Source: Micromonospora endolithica (GTDB lineage Bacteria; Actinomycetota; Actinomycetes; Mycobacteriales; Micromonosporaceae). From it: 64,000 bases of DNA. Shown here piece by piece: positions 26,914 to 34,411 of the stretch (position 1 is the stretch's first letter; every line of letters begins with the position of its first letter). The stretch lies in assembly GCF_003626595.1 (NCBI RefSeq), contig NZ_RBAK01000008.1, forward strand, positions 247,801 to 311,800, in the 5' to 3' direction. The notes under the pieces were generated by a model that was not told the DNA's origin, did not search any database, and saw only the letters and a list, made by a program, of their open reading frames with translations. A program made the position numbers and the translations under genes.

Positions 26914-27306
26914 GTGCCCACGTACCAGTACGCCTGCACCGCGTGCGGCCAGCAGCTCGAGGCGGTGCAGTCCTTCTCGGACGAGCCGCTGACCGAGTGC
27001 CCGGCCTGCGAAGGGCGGCTGCGGAAGGTGTTCAACTCCGTCGGAGTCGTGTTCAAGGGTTCCGGCTTCTACCGCACCGACTCCCGGTCCTCCGGTTCGG
27101 AGACCGGCTCCGGCGGTGCGGCCAAGCCGGCGAAGACCGGCGGCGACTCCGGCTCGTCGGGCGGCTCGACCGGGTCCTCGTCGACGTCGAACGGCTCGTC
27201 CGGCTCGTCGAACTCGTCCGGCTCCTCGGGCTCGGGCGGCTCGTCCGGTTCGGGCGGCTCGTCCGGCGGCGGCTCGACCAAGACCTCGACGGCCACCGCC
27301 TCCTGA
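26914..27306 (+). CDS. FmdB-family zinc-ribbon protein, Ruc-like
   Basis: A 130-residue protein. VPTYQYACTACGQQLEAVQS and CPACEGRLRKVFNSVG give a two-CxxC zinc ribbon (residues 8-37), followed by FKGSGFYRTDSR. From about residue 60 to the end it is almost only Gly, Ser and Thr, an intrinsically disordered tail. Sequence, tail and position downstream of the cyclo-ligase match Rv0991c, reported in M. tuberculosis as the redox-regulated chaperone-like Ruc that works with DnaK. GGAGG lies 5 nt before GTG 26914. Function by synteny, not proven here. Confidence 0.85.
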   Translation: MPTYQYACTACGQQLEAVQSFSDEPLTECPACEGRLRKVFNSVGVVFKGSGFYRTDSRSSGSETGSGGAAKPAKTGGDSGSSGGSTGSSSTSNGSSGSSNSSGSSGSGGSSGSGGSSGGGSTKTSTATAS

Positions 27307-27320
27307 CCTCGCCGTGACGA

Positions 27321-27354
27321 CGCCGGCTCCCGGGTAGGACACCGGGGGCCGGCG
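27321..27354. terminator. Hairpin terminator after the zinc-ribbon gene
   Basis: CGCCGGCTCCCGG (27321-27333) pairs with CCGGGGGCCGGCG (27342-27354), 13 bp with one G-T, loop of 8. Confidence 0.7.
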
Positions 27355-27355
27355 C

Positions 27356-27424
27356 GTTCGCGTGACGCCGTTCGCGTCCGGCATCGTTCACGTCCGGCGT
27401 CGTTCGCGTCCGGCGTCGTTCGGG
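27356..27424. repeat. 16-bp tandem repeat, about four copies
   Basis: GTTCGCGTCCGGCGTC units at 27370, 27386 and 27402 differ at one or two bases, with partial units at 27356 and 27418. The array fills the space between two convergent genes. Confidence 0.8.
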
Positions 27425-27607
27425 TCAGCCCCAGTGCGGTGGGCGCTCGGCGAGCAGCCAGTCGTCGTTGCCGCCGCCGGGCTCGCCCCAGCCCCGATCG
27501 GTGTCGTCGGAGGTCTGCTCGGGCAGCACCACGAAGTCGTCGTCGGTCAGGTCGACCTGCCGGTCGTCGTCGGGAAGGCCCGGCACGCCCGGATCATCGA
27601 TGCTCAC
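27425..27607 (-). CDS. Small acidic protein, 60 aa
   Basis: A 60-residue, Asp-rich protein (VDLTDDDFVVLPEQTSDDTD, ending NDDWLLAERPPHWG). No family is recognised. Codon use is typical, and TAGTCT lies 8 nt before GTG 27607, predicting a leaderless start. It has no membrane segment. It is convergent with the zinc-ribbon gene and divergent from the gene at 27858. Confidence 0.55.
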   Translation of the reverse strand: MSIDDPGVPGLPDDDRQVDLTDDDFVVLPEQTSDDTDRGWGEPGGGNDDWLLAERPPHWG

Positions 27608-27615
27608 GAGCGGCA

Positions 27616-27621
27616 AGACTA
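27616..27621 (-). promoter_or_regulatory. -10 box TAGTCT, leaderless promoter
   Basis: TAGTCT lies 8 nt before GTG 27607 on the minus strand. Confidence 0.45.
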
Positions 27622-27680
27622 GCGCAGCGAGCGATGGCCAGCGGGCTGTCGGAGCGCGGGCGGCACACGTCGGGCGTGCG

Positions 27681-27699
27681 TCATGTCGCCGTGACATGA
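27681..27699. promoter_or_regulatory. Operator-like palindrome TCATGTC-N5-GACATGA
   Basis: Perfect 7-bp arms in the region between divergent genes; a half-similar ATGTCGCAGCGAAAT follows 4 bp later. Candidate regulator site, regulator unknown. Confidence 0.4.
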
Positions 27700-27760
27700 A
27701 AATGTCGCAGCGAAATGAAGCGCTCGCGCGTCCAGTGGTGCCGCCGGCCGGCGGAGCCCC

Positions 27761-27796
27761 GAAACAGGGCAGAGCCGCGAAACAGGGCAGAGCCAC
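27761..27796. repeat. Tandem 18-bp duplication
   Basis: GAAACAGGGCAGAGCCGC is repeated directly (27761-27778 and 27779-27796) with one base change, in the leader region of the gene at 27858. Confidence 0.75.
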
Positions 27797-27843
27797 GAAC
27801 GGCGGCGCCGGGTCGACCGGCAGCGCCCGACCGGCGGCGTTGG

Positions 27844-27849
27844 TAGCGT
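27844..27849 (+). promoter_or_regulatory. -10 box TAGCGT, leaderless promoter
   Basis: TAGCGT lies 8 nt before GTG 27858. Confidence 0.45.
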
Positions 27850-27857
27850 CGGACGTC

Positions 27858-28214
27858 GTGACGACCCCCGGCACCGGCCCCGACCCGGACCACTACTGGC
27901 GGCGGCCCGATCCGACCTCGCAGCGGCCCACGAACCCGCCGCAGCCGCCCGAGGGCCGCGCCGGCCCGGCGCGCCGGCCCGGCGACGGGGCGGACGGCTA
28001 CGCCGGTCCCCCGCCGACCACGCCTCCCCCGGTCGGGTGGCGGCCGCCGGTGCACGTGCAACCCCCACCGCCCCGGCGGCTCCCCCCGCAGGACGCGGCC
28101 GACCTGGACGCCGCCGAGCAACGCGCGCAGCGCGTCACCCAGGGCGTCGGCGTGGCGGTGGCGGTGGTGCTGGTGCTCCTGGTCTGCCTGCTCTGCTCCC
28201 GGCTCGTTCGCTGA
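27858..28214 (+). CDS. Pro-rich protein with C-terminal membrane anchor
   Basis: A 118-residue protein: a disordered Pro/Arg-rich cytoplasmic part, a short acidic helix (DAADLDAAEQRAQRVTQ) and one C-terminal transmembrane helix (VGVAVAVVLVLLVCLLCSRL). It resembles tail-anchored small proteins of actinobacteria; no family is named. The frame is open to an ATG at 27701, but the 18-bp tandem repeat lies in that stretch, and the -10 box favours GTG 27858. Confidence 0.6.
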   Translation: MTTPGTGPDPDHYWRRPDPTSQRPTNPPQPPEGRAGPARRPGDGADGYAGPPPTTPPPVGWRPPVHVQPPPPRRLPPQDAADLDAAEQRAQRVTQGVGVAVAVVLVLLVCLLCSRLVR

Positions 28215-28226
28215 CCAGGGCCTCGG

Positions 28227-28709
28227 TCAGAGGGTGTTGCCCCACACGGCCTCGGCACCGGAGTGACCGGTGAGATAGACGTACACCAGGCTGGCCGCGG
28301 CCAGCGCCACCACGACCACCGACAGCGCCGGGGTCAGCCAGGACGGCAGCTTCGGCAGTCGGGGGTGCCCGCTGGTCACCGCCAGCAGCGCGATGGCGCC
28401 GATCCCGAGCGGCAGGGTGTAGCGGAACAGCAGGTCACCGTAGCGGGAGTGCTCGAAGATCTGGTCGACGATCGGGCCCTGCAACCCGCGGGCGGTGAAC
28501 ACGTCGGTGAGGCGCTCACCGGACTCGACCGCGACCCAGGCGGTCACCGGCGCCACCACCGCCGCACCGAGCACGGCCCAGTCCAGCCGGGACCGGAACC
28601 GGGGCAGCGCCACGTACGCGATGGACAGCACCGCCAGCAGTGGCACGAACACCACCACCGCGTGCACCACCAGCACATGCACCGGTAGACCCATGATCTG
28701 CTCGAACAT
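28227..28709 (-). CDS. DUF2231 family membrane protein
   Basis: A 160-residue protein with four transmembrane helices. MGLPVHVLVVHAVVVFVPLL is the DUF2231 start with its conserved histidines, and a last helix ends YVYLTGHSGAEAVWGN, also typical. Members are haem-linked or unknown membrane proteins; function is not assigned. GGAGG lies 5 nt before ATG 28709. It is convergent with the 27858 gene and divergent from DUF2236. Confidence 0.87.
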   Translation of the reverse strand: MFEQIMGLPVHVLVVHAVVVFVPLLAVLSIAYVALPRFRSRLDWAVLGAAVVAPVTAWVAVESGERLTDVFTARGLQGPIVDQIFEHSRYGDLLFRYTLPLGIGAIALLAVTSGHPRLPKLPSWLTPALSVVVVALAAASLVYVYLTGHSGAEAVWGNTL

Positions 28710-28848
28710 CGAAACCTCCGGCGGTACGCGTGGCGGGCTGCCAGCGTACGGCGCGCCGGCCGGCCAGCCACAGGGCTCTCAACGGGCTACACGCATCGCG
28801 TCATGATCCGGTTCACCGATGCCGGCGCGCCGTGGCACTCTTGGTCAG

Positions 28849-29712
28849 GTGGACTCCGATGACCTCGGCCTCTTCGGTCCCGGATCGGTCACGTGGAAGC
28901 TGCACGAGGAGCCGATCCTGATCGTCGCCGGCCTGCGCTCGCTCTATCTCCAGGCCCTGCACCCCCGCGCGATGGCCGGGGTGGCCCAGAACAGCAACTA
29001 CCGTACGGACGCCTGGGGCCGCCTGACCCGCACCGCCGACTACGTGGGGACCACCATCTACGGCACCACCGCCGAGGCGGAGGCGGCCGGTGCCCGGCTG
29101 CGCCGGCTGCACGCCCGGCTGCGGGCCACCGACCCGTTCACCGGCGAGGAGTTCCGCGTCGACGACCCGGACCTGCTGCGCTGGGTGCACGTCACCGAGG
29201 TCGAGTCGTTCCTCGACACCGCCCGCCGCGCCGGGCTGGCGTTGACCGACGACGAGGTCGACGGCTACTACACCGAGCAGCGCCGGGTCGCCGCCCTGGT
29301 CGGCCTGGACCCGGAGACGGTCCCGTCCACCGCCGCCGAGATCGCCGACTACTACCGGCGGGTCCGTCCGGAGTTGCGGATGACCCGCGAGGCGGCGGAG
29401 ACGGCGCTGTTCCTCACCGCGCCCCCGCTGCCGTGGAAGCTGAGCCTGCCCGCGCGGGTCGGGCTGAACCTCGGGCCGCCCCGCTGGGCGTACCTGGGCA
29501 TCGCCGGCACCGCGTTCGCGCTGCTGCCGGCCTGGGCCCGGCGGTTGTACGGCGGTCTCGGCCTGCCCACCACCGCGCTCTCCGCCGACCTGACCGTACG
29601 CGCGCTGCGGCTGGCGCTGACCACCCTGCCCCGCCGCTGGCGCGAGGGCCCGATGCAGATCGCGGCGAAGGAGCGCGCGGCCCGCCTCGCCGCTGCCCCG
29701 GTCACCGGCTGA
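28849..29712 (+). CDS. Oxygenase MpaB/DUF2236 family protein
   Basis: A 287-residue helical protein. TWKLHEEPILIVAGLRSLYL and ALHPRAMAGVAQNSNYRTD start the family, and LLRWVHVTEVESFLD supplies another conserved histidine. These His residues bind haem in the related rubber oxygenase Lcp. FTGEEFRVDDPDLLRWVH is a family signature. The reaction is unknown, probably an oxygenase or peroxidase. GTG 28849 lacks a strong ribosome site. The following nuclease gene is convergent. Confidence 0.87.
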   Translation: MDSDDLGLFGPGSVTWKLHEEPILIVAGLRSLYLQALHPRAMAGVAQNSNYRTDAWGRLTRTADYVGTTIYGTTAEAEAAGARLRRLHARLRATDPFTGEEFRVDDPDLLRWVHVTEVESFLDTARRAGLALTDDEVDGYYTEQRRVAALVGLDPETVPSTAAEIADYYRRVRPELRMTREAAETALFLTAPPLPWKLSLPARVGLNLGPPRWAYLGIAGTAFALLPAWARRLYGGLGLPTTALSADLTVRALRLALTTLPRRWREGPMQIAAKERAARLAAAPVTG

Positions 29713-29732
29713 CCCCGGTCCCGGCGGGCCGG

Positions 29733-30656
29733 TCAGCCCTCGGCGGGCCGGTCGACGGCCGCCCAGGGGTCCTTGCCCGGCGCCTGTGCGCCGGCCGGGC
29801 AGGTGCGTCGGTAGTCGCACCAGCCGCAGCGCGCCCCCGGGGTGGTGGGGAACGCCTCGTCGGCGTCGCCGCCCTCGGCGACCGCCTTCTCGGCGGCCAT
29901 GATGTCGCGGGCGGTGTCCTCGGTCCGGGACAGGTGCCGGGCCAGCGATTCCGCGGTGTGGTCGTGCGCGGCGACCGTGCCACTGGGCAGGTGGTGCAGC
30001 TCGACCCGGCGGCACGGGCGGCGGAACACCCGTTCCGCCGCGTACGCGTAGAGCGCCAGCGCGCGGGAGCCCCGCGCGTCGTCCGCGTCCAGTCCGGTGC
30101 GACCGGTCTTGTAGTCGACGATGGCCAGCTCGGGCCCGGACGGCCCGGGCCGGGAGTCGATCCGGTCGGCGCGGCCGTTGAAGGCCAGCACCGAGGTCTT
30201 CACCGCCACCACCCGTTCCACGCCCATCGGGTCGGCACCCGGGTCGAGCGTCTCCACGTATGCCTCGAGCCAGCCCAGTGCCCGCCGGTACGCGGCGCGT
30301 TCCTGCTCGTCGTCGCGGTAGCCCTCGCGGACCCAGGTGCCCTTGAGGAGCGAGGCGAGCACCTCCGGGCGGCGCCGGTCGACCGGCAGCGCATACCAGT
30401 TCTTGAGGGCGGTGTGCACGCTCGCGCCGAGCGAGTTGTGCGCCCAGGGCGGCCCCTTCGGCGGGGCCGGACGGTCCAGGTAGGAGTAACGGTAGCGCCG
30501 GGGGCAGTCCTCGTAGGCCCCGATCTTGCTGGGGGTGCAGACGAACAACCGCTCCGGCATGCCCGCGAAGCCGAGTTGCTCGGGCTGCTGGTCACGGGGC
30601 CGGGGAGCCCGTCCGCCGGTGGCGGAGGGTCGGCCGGAGGATGAGGACCGTCGCAC
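29733..30656 (-). CDS. RecB-family exonuclease with Fe-S cysteines
   Basis: About 307 residues of the PD-(D/E)XK superfamily. SKIGAYEDCPRRYRYSYLDR opens the Cas4/RecB-like domain with its first cysteine. The GASVHTAL histidine, FNGRADRID and IVDYKTGR supply the active-site Asp and Lys, and CGWCDYRRTC near the end gives three more cysteines, so a 4Fe-4S cluster is likely. It lies in the same family as Rv2119. The first 30 residues before MPERLFVC are Ser/Arg-rich, and the true start could be that Met. A CAGGAT box lies 6 nt before GTG 30656. Confidence 0.88.
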   Translation of the reverse strand: MRRSSSSGRPSATGGRAPRPRDQQPEQLGFAGMPERLFVCTPSKIGAYEDCPRRYRYSYLDRPAPPKGPPWAHNSLGASVHTALKNWYALPVDRRRPEVLASLLKGTWVREGYRDDEQERAAYRRALGWLEAYVETLDPGADPMGVERVVAVKTSVLAFNGRADRIDSRPGPSGPELAIVDYKTGRTGLDADDARGSRALALYAYAAERVFRRPCRRVELHHLPSGTVAAHDHTAESLARHLSRTEDTARDIMAAEKAVAEGGDADEAFPTTPGARCGWCDYRRTCPAGAQAPGKDPWAAVDRPAEG

Positions 30657-30697
30657 ACCACGATCCTGCCACCCGGGACCGACAGTTCCGGCGGCGG

Positions 30698-31312
30698 TCA
30701 GCCCTGGTTCACGTACTGCGTGACGAAGGCGGCGACCGCGTCGGCGATGAGCTGCACCGCGATGGCGGCCAGCAGGAGACCGGCGATCCGGGTCAGCACC
30801 TCGATGCCGCCGGGTCGCAGGATCTTGACGATGCCGCCGGAGAAGCGCAGCACCACCCAGACCGCGACCATCACCGCGACGATCGCGGCGGCGATGGCGG
30901 TGAAGTCGGCCGCACCGTCGGCCTGCTGGACGAAGAGCATCGTGGCGACGATCGCGCCGGGCCCGGCCAGCAGCGGCGTGCCGAGCGGGACCAGCGCGAT
31001 GTTCGAGGTGACCTGCTGGCTGGGGTCGTCGGCCTTGCCGGTGAGCAGTTCCAGGGCCACCAGCACCAGCAGCAGGCCACCGGCGGCCTGCAACGCGGGC
31101 AGGTCGACGTGCAGGTAGTCGAGGAGGGTCTGCCCGGCCACCGCGAAGATCACGATCACGCCGAGCGCCAGCGCCACCGCCTGCCAGGCGGCGCGGTTGC
31201 GGTCCCGGGCCGGCAACGGGCCGGTCAGCGCGAGGAAGATGGGCATCATGCCCGGCGGGTCGGTGATCACCAGGAGGGTTACGAACACCTCGCCGAAGAG
31301 CTTGAAATCCAC
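30698..31312 (-). CDS. MarC family integral membrane protein
   Basis: A 204-residue membrane protein with six predicted helices. VTLLVITDPPGMMPIFLALT and QAAGGLLLVLVALELLTG are conserved MarC signatures. The family was once linked to multiple-antibiotic resistance, but that role was not confirmed, so its transport function is unknown. TAGGTT 6 nt before GTG 31312 predicts a leaderless mRNA. The nuclease gene follows and the PHP gene precedes it, same strand. Confidence 0.9.
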   Translation of the reverse strand: MDFKLFGEVFVTLLVITDPPGMMPIFLALTGPLPARDRNRAAWQAVALALGVIVIFAVAGQTLLDYLHVDLPALQAAGGLLLVLVALELLTGKADDPSQQVTSNIALVPLGTPLLAGPGAIVATMLFVQQADGAADFTAIAAAIVAVMVAVWVVLRFSGGIVKILRPGGIEVLTRIAGLLLAAIAVQLIADAVAAFVTQYVNQG

Positions 31313-31318
31313 CCGCTC

Positions 31319-31324
31319 AACCTA
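31319..31324 (-). promoter_or_regulatory. -10 box TAGGTT, leaderless marC promoter
   Basis: TAGGTT lies 6 nt before GTG 31312 on the minus strand. Confidence 0.5.
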
Positions 31325-31352
31325 GCCGCGCCGTCCGGGGGCGAAACACGGA

Positions 31353-32219
31353 TCAGGCGTAAGCGATGCCGGTCACTCCGGACGCCTCGGCGACGATCCG
31401 TTCGTACGCCTCCTCGGCGGTGGTGTGCGCGCCCAGCCGTACCGTCTTGTGGGTTCCGTGGAAGTCCGACGACCCGGTCACGATCAGGTCGAGTTCGGCG
31501 GCGAGGCCGCGGACGTGCGCCCGCTCGGCCGGCGAGTGGTCCTCGTGGTCGGCCTCCAGCCCGGCCAGGCCGACCGTGGCCAGTTCGGCGATCAGCGTGT
31601 CCGGCACGATGCGGCCCCGCCGGGTGGCCCGCGGATGGGCGAACACCGGCACACCGCCGGCCGCCCGCACCAGCCGCACCGCGTGGAAGACCTCGATGTC
31701 CTCCTTCGGCAGCCGGTACCGCTCGCCCAGCCAGTCCGGCCCGAACGCCTCGTCGGTGGTGGCGACCAGGCCGGCCCGGATGAGCGCCTGGGCGATGTGC
31801 GGGCGCCCCACCGTTCCGCCGGCCGCGCCGGCGAGGATCGCCGGCCAGCTCACGTCCACGCCGTCGGCGCGCAGCAACGCCACGATCCGCTCGCCGCGTT
31901 CCTCCCGCGCCGCCCGCACCCGGGCCAGCTCCGCGACCAGCTCCGGGTGGTCCGGATCGACGAGGTACGCGAGCAGGTGCAGGGGCAACGCCGGCTCGGC
32001 GCCGAACCACCGGCAGGAGATCTCCGCCCCGCGCACCAGGCGCAGGCCCGGTGGCAGGGCGCGGACGGCCGGCTCCCAACCGGCGGTGGTGTCGTGGTCG
32101 GTGAGCGCCAGCACGTCCAGTCCGGCATCCGCCGCCGCGCGCACCAGTTCGGCGGGGGTGAGGGTGCCGTCGCTGGCCGTCGAGTGGGTGTGCAGGTCGA
32201 TCCGGGCGGCCGAGGTCAT
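31353..32219 (-). CDS. PHP domain phosphoesterase (TrpH/RNase AM-like)
   Basis: A 288-residue PHP hydrolase. IDLHTHSTASDGTLTP (about 7-22) and LALTDHDTTAGW supply the first metal ligands, and GAEISC, VFAHPRAT, GLEADHEDHS and VTGSSDFHG the rest. Relatives degrade 3',5'-nucleoside bisphosphates or trim 5' ends of rRNA (E. coli YciV/RNase AM). Length and motifs are complete. TAGCGT lies 6 nt before ATG 32219. Confidence 0.9.
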   Translation of the reverse strand: MTSAARIDLHTHSTASDGTLTPAELVRAAADAGLDVLALTDHDTTAGWEPAVRALPPGLRLVRGAEISCRWFGAEPALPLHLLAYLVDPDHPELVAELARVRAAREERGERIVALLRADGVDVSWPAILAGAAGGTVGRPHIAQALIRAGLVATTDEAFGPDWLGERYRLPKEDIEVFHAVRLVRAAGGVPVFAHPRATRRGRIVPDTLIAELATVGLAGLEADHEDHSPAERAHVRGLAAELDLIVTGSSDFHGTHKTVRLGAHTTAEEAYERIVAEASGVTGIAYA

Positions 32220-32225
32220 CGCCCG

Positions 32226-32231
32226 ACGCTA
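32226..32231 (-). promoter_or_regulatory. -10 box TAGCGT, leaderless PHP-gene promoter
   Basis: TAGCGT lies 6 nt before ATG 32219 on the minus strand. Confidence 0.5.
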
Positions 32232-32243
32232 CCGGGCGCGCGG

Positions 32244-33488
32244 TCAGGAACCGTTACCGACGACCGGCAACGCGCGGCTCGCGCCGTCCAGGCCGGCGAG
32301 CGGGCCGGCCGAGGCGTTCCGGTCCGCCTGCACCGCCGCCGCTTCGACCCGGACCAGCGTCCGGCCGCCGCTCACGTGCACGGCGGTGTCGTCCGTCCAG
32401 GCGACCGCCCCGGTGACCGGCGGCCCGGCCGGTCGGGCGTTCACCACCGTCTCCAGGTCGACCAGGAGCGCGCTGTCCCGGCCGTTGGCCAGCAGCAGCC
32501 GACCGTCCGGGGAGACCGCGCCGTGGCCGTCGGTGCCGAGGACGGCTCCGCAGATCGTCCGCTCCGGGGCCAGGTACCGCTTCGGATCGAGCAACGCCAC
32601 GCAGGGGCGGCGCGGCGTACCGGTGGAGACCTGGGCGACGACCAGGCCGTCGGGCCGGGTGCCGTAGACATGGGTGGTGGTGCGGTCCGTCCCGGTGGAC
32701 AGCTTGCCGGTCGGCGGGTGCCACAGGGCGAGGCCGGGAAGGTCGGGATCGAGGCGGATCACCACCTGGTCGCCGGTGAACCCGACCGGAACGGCGCCAG
32801 CGGGTGCCGGCCGGCGGACCACGGCGACCACCCGCCGGTCCAGGATCCCGCCCTTGCCCAGCTTCGTGCCCTCCCGCCAGGCCACCTGCCGGCTGTCCTG
32901 ACTCAGCACGATCTCGTCGGCGCCGGAGAGCAGCACCTGGGGCGGGCTGTTCGGCCGGACCGCCCACAGGGAGCGGCCGGCGGTCGTCGGGGCGCCGATC
33001 ACCAGCCAGCCCTCCGCGTCCCGGAAGCGCTGGACCCGGTCGACCGGCCGCACGCCGGTCAGCGTCACCCGGGTGCCGGCGGCGGTGGCGAGCACGTCAC
33101 CCAGGACGAGGTCGACATCGGCCGGCAGCCCGGGGTGGACCCCGGGGGACGCCACCGGCGCGGATGCCGACGTCGTCGGGTACGGGTCGCCGAGCACGAC
33201 GACCGGGGCGTCCGGCGGTGTCGGCTCCTGGGTGAACCGGGTGACCCCGGCACTGGCCAGTACCGTGGCCAGCGCGGCGAGCGTCACGCCGGACAGGGTG
33301 CGTCGCCGCTGCGACCGGCCGGCCCGGCGGATCGCCACGCCGGCCAGGTCGGCCCGGAGCACCGGTGGTACGGCGGCCTGGCTCGCCAGGCTCTCCCGTA
33401 CCGCCCGCTCCAGCTCGTCCCCGCTCATGCTGCTTGAACGCGCCGGGGTGCCGGTGCGGTTGTCAGGACGGCCGGTCGAGCCGGTCAC
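32244..33488 (-). CDS. Membrane-anchored protein, likely anti-sigma partner
   Basis: About 414 residues. The first 55 are cytoplasmic and helical (SGDELERAVRESLASQAAVP, then LRADLAGVAIRRAGRSQRRR), followed by one helix (TLSGVTLAALATVLASAGV) and an extracytoplasmic region of about 330 residues with repeated WRE, LSPDG-like strands (AVSPDGRLLLANG), suggesting a beta-propeller. Its GTG overlaps the sigma factor stop as GTGA, the classic position of an anti-sigma factor. No zinc HxxxCxxC motif is seen, so the anti-sigma role is inferred from context. Confidence 0.72.
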   Translation of the reverse strand: MTGSTGRPDNRTGTPARSSSMSGDELERAVRESLASQAAVPPVLRADLAGVAIRRAGRSQRRRTLSGVTLAALATVLASAGVTRFTQEPTPPDAPVVVLGDPYPTTSASAPVASPGVHPGLPADVDLVLGDVLATAAGTRVTLTGVRPVDRVQRFRDAEGWLVIGAPTTAGRSLWAVRPNSPPQVLLSGADEIVLSQDSRQVAWREGTKLGKGGILDRRVVAVVRRPAPAGAVPVGFTGDQVVIRLDPDLPGLALWHPPTGKLSTGTDRTTTHVYGTRPDGLVVAQVSTGTPRRPCVALLDPKRYLAPERTICGAVLGTDGHGAVSPDGRLLLANGRDSALLVDLETVVNARPAGPPVTGAVAWTDDTAVHVSGGRTLVRVEAAAVQADRNASAGPLAGLDGASRALPVVGNGS

Positions 33489-34327
33489 CGTCGTTCCCCG
33501 GTCCCGGCCGGCATCGCCTCGGCCGCAACGGCACGATCCACCACGTCGCCCGGCGCGCCGGTCACCGGGTCCGCCCGGCCGTCCCCGGCCGACGGGAGCC
33601 GCCCCGGTCGGGTGCCGGCGGTCGGTGAGCCGGATCGGACAACCGCGGCCGGCAACGGGGCCACCGTCGGCAGGCCCGGCCGGGGTTGGCGGACCGCCGC
33701 GGCGCCGACCGTGGGTTCGCCCACCGCACCACCCGCCGTCGGAGCACGGTCGCGGGGCCCGGGTGCCACCGCCGGTCGGGGTACGGCGGCCCGCCGTGCC
33801 GGAAGCGCCGACTCCTCCGGCAGGTCGACCGCACCCGCGTCGACACCCATCCGCCGGCGCAGCGTGGTCAGGGCCCGGGAGGTCTGGCTCTTCACCGTGC
33901 CGGGCGAGATGTCGAGCAGGGCCGCGGTCTGCGCCTCCGACATGTCCTCGTAGAAGCGCAGCACCAGCACCGCCCGCTGCCGGGCGGGCAGCGCCCGCAG
34001 ATGACGCCAGAGCAGGTCCCGGTCGAGCTGTCGCTCGATCTCGTCGACCGCCGCCCGCTCGGGCAGCACCTCGGTGGGTCGCTCACCGTGCCAGCGTCGC
34101 CGCCACCAGCTGGTCGATGTGTTGATCATGACGCGGCGGGCGTACGGCTCCACCGCCTCGATCCCGCCGAGCCGCTTCCACGCCAGGTAGGTCTTGGTCA
34201 GGGCGGTCTGCAACAGGTCCTCGGCGGTGGCCCAGTCCCCGGTCAGGAGGTACGCGGTACGCAGGAGCGCGCCGGAGCGGGCCGCGACGAAGTCGCGGAA
34301 CTCCTCCTCGCGCGGATCCCTGCTCAC
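33485..34327 (-). CDS. SigE-family ECF RNA polymerase sigma factor
   Basis: A 280-residue sigma factor. Region 2 (about 8-75) includes LLRTAYLLTGDWATAEDLLQ and YARRVMINTSTSWWRR. Region 4 (about 105-160) includes LPARQRAVLVLRFYEDMSEA and a helix-turn-helix ending GTVKSQTSRAL. These are marks of the actinobacterial SigE family (SACE/ECF41-unlike, about 170 aa). An extra Pro/Ala/Arg/Gly-rich tail of about 110 residues follows, which is unusual and may be disordered. GTG 34327 has GGAGG 9 nt upstream. It is translationally coupled to the next gene. Confidence 0.9.
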   Translation of the reverse strand: MSRDPREEEFRDFVAARSGALLRTAYLLTGDWATAEDLLQTALTKTYLAWKRLGGIEAVEPYARRVMINTSTSWWRRRWHGERPTEVLPERAAVDEIERQLDRDLLWRHLRALPARQRAVLVLRFYEDMSEAQTAALLDISPGTVKSQTSRALTTLRRRMGVDAGAVDLPEESALPARRAAVPRPAVAPGPRDRAPTAGGAVGEPTVGAAAVRQPRPGLPTVAPLPAAVVRSGSPTAGTRPGRLPSAGDGRADPVTGAPGDVVDRAVAAEAMPAGTGERR

Positions 34328-34411
34328 CGCCGGACACCTCCATGACCTGCTTTCCTGGCAGGCTGCCACGAAAGAAGGTGCGCTGTTCATCCGATGTTCG
34401 GTCAGAAAGTT

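Noticed and set aside
27356..27424. CRISPR array
   Set aside because: Units are contiguous without spacers and no cas gene is near.
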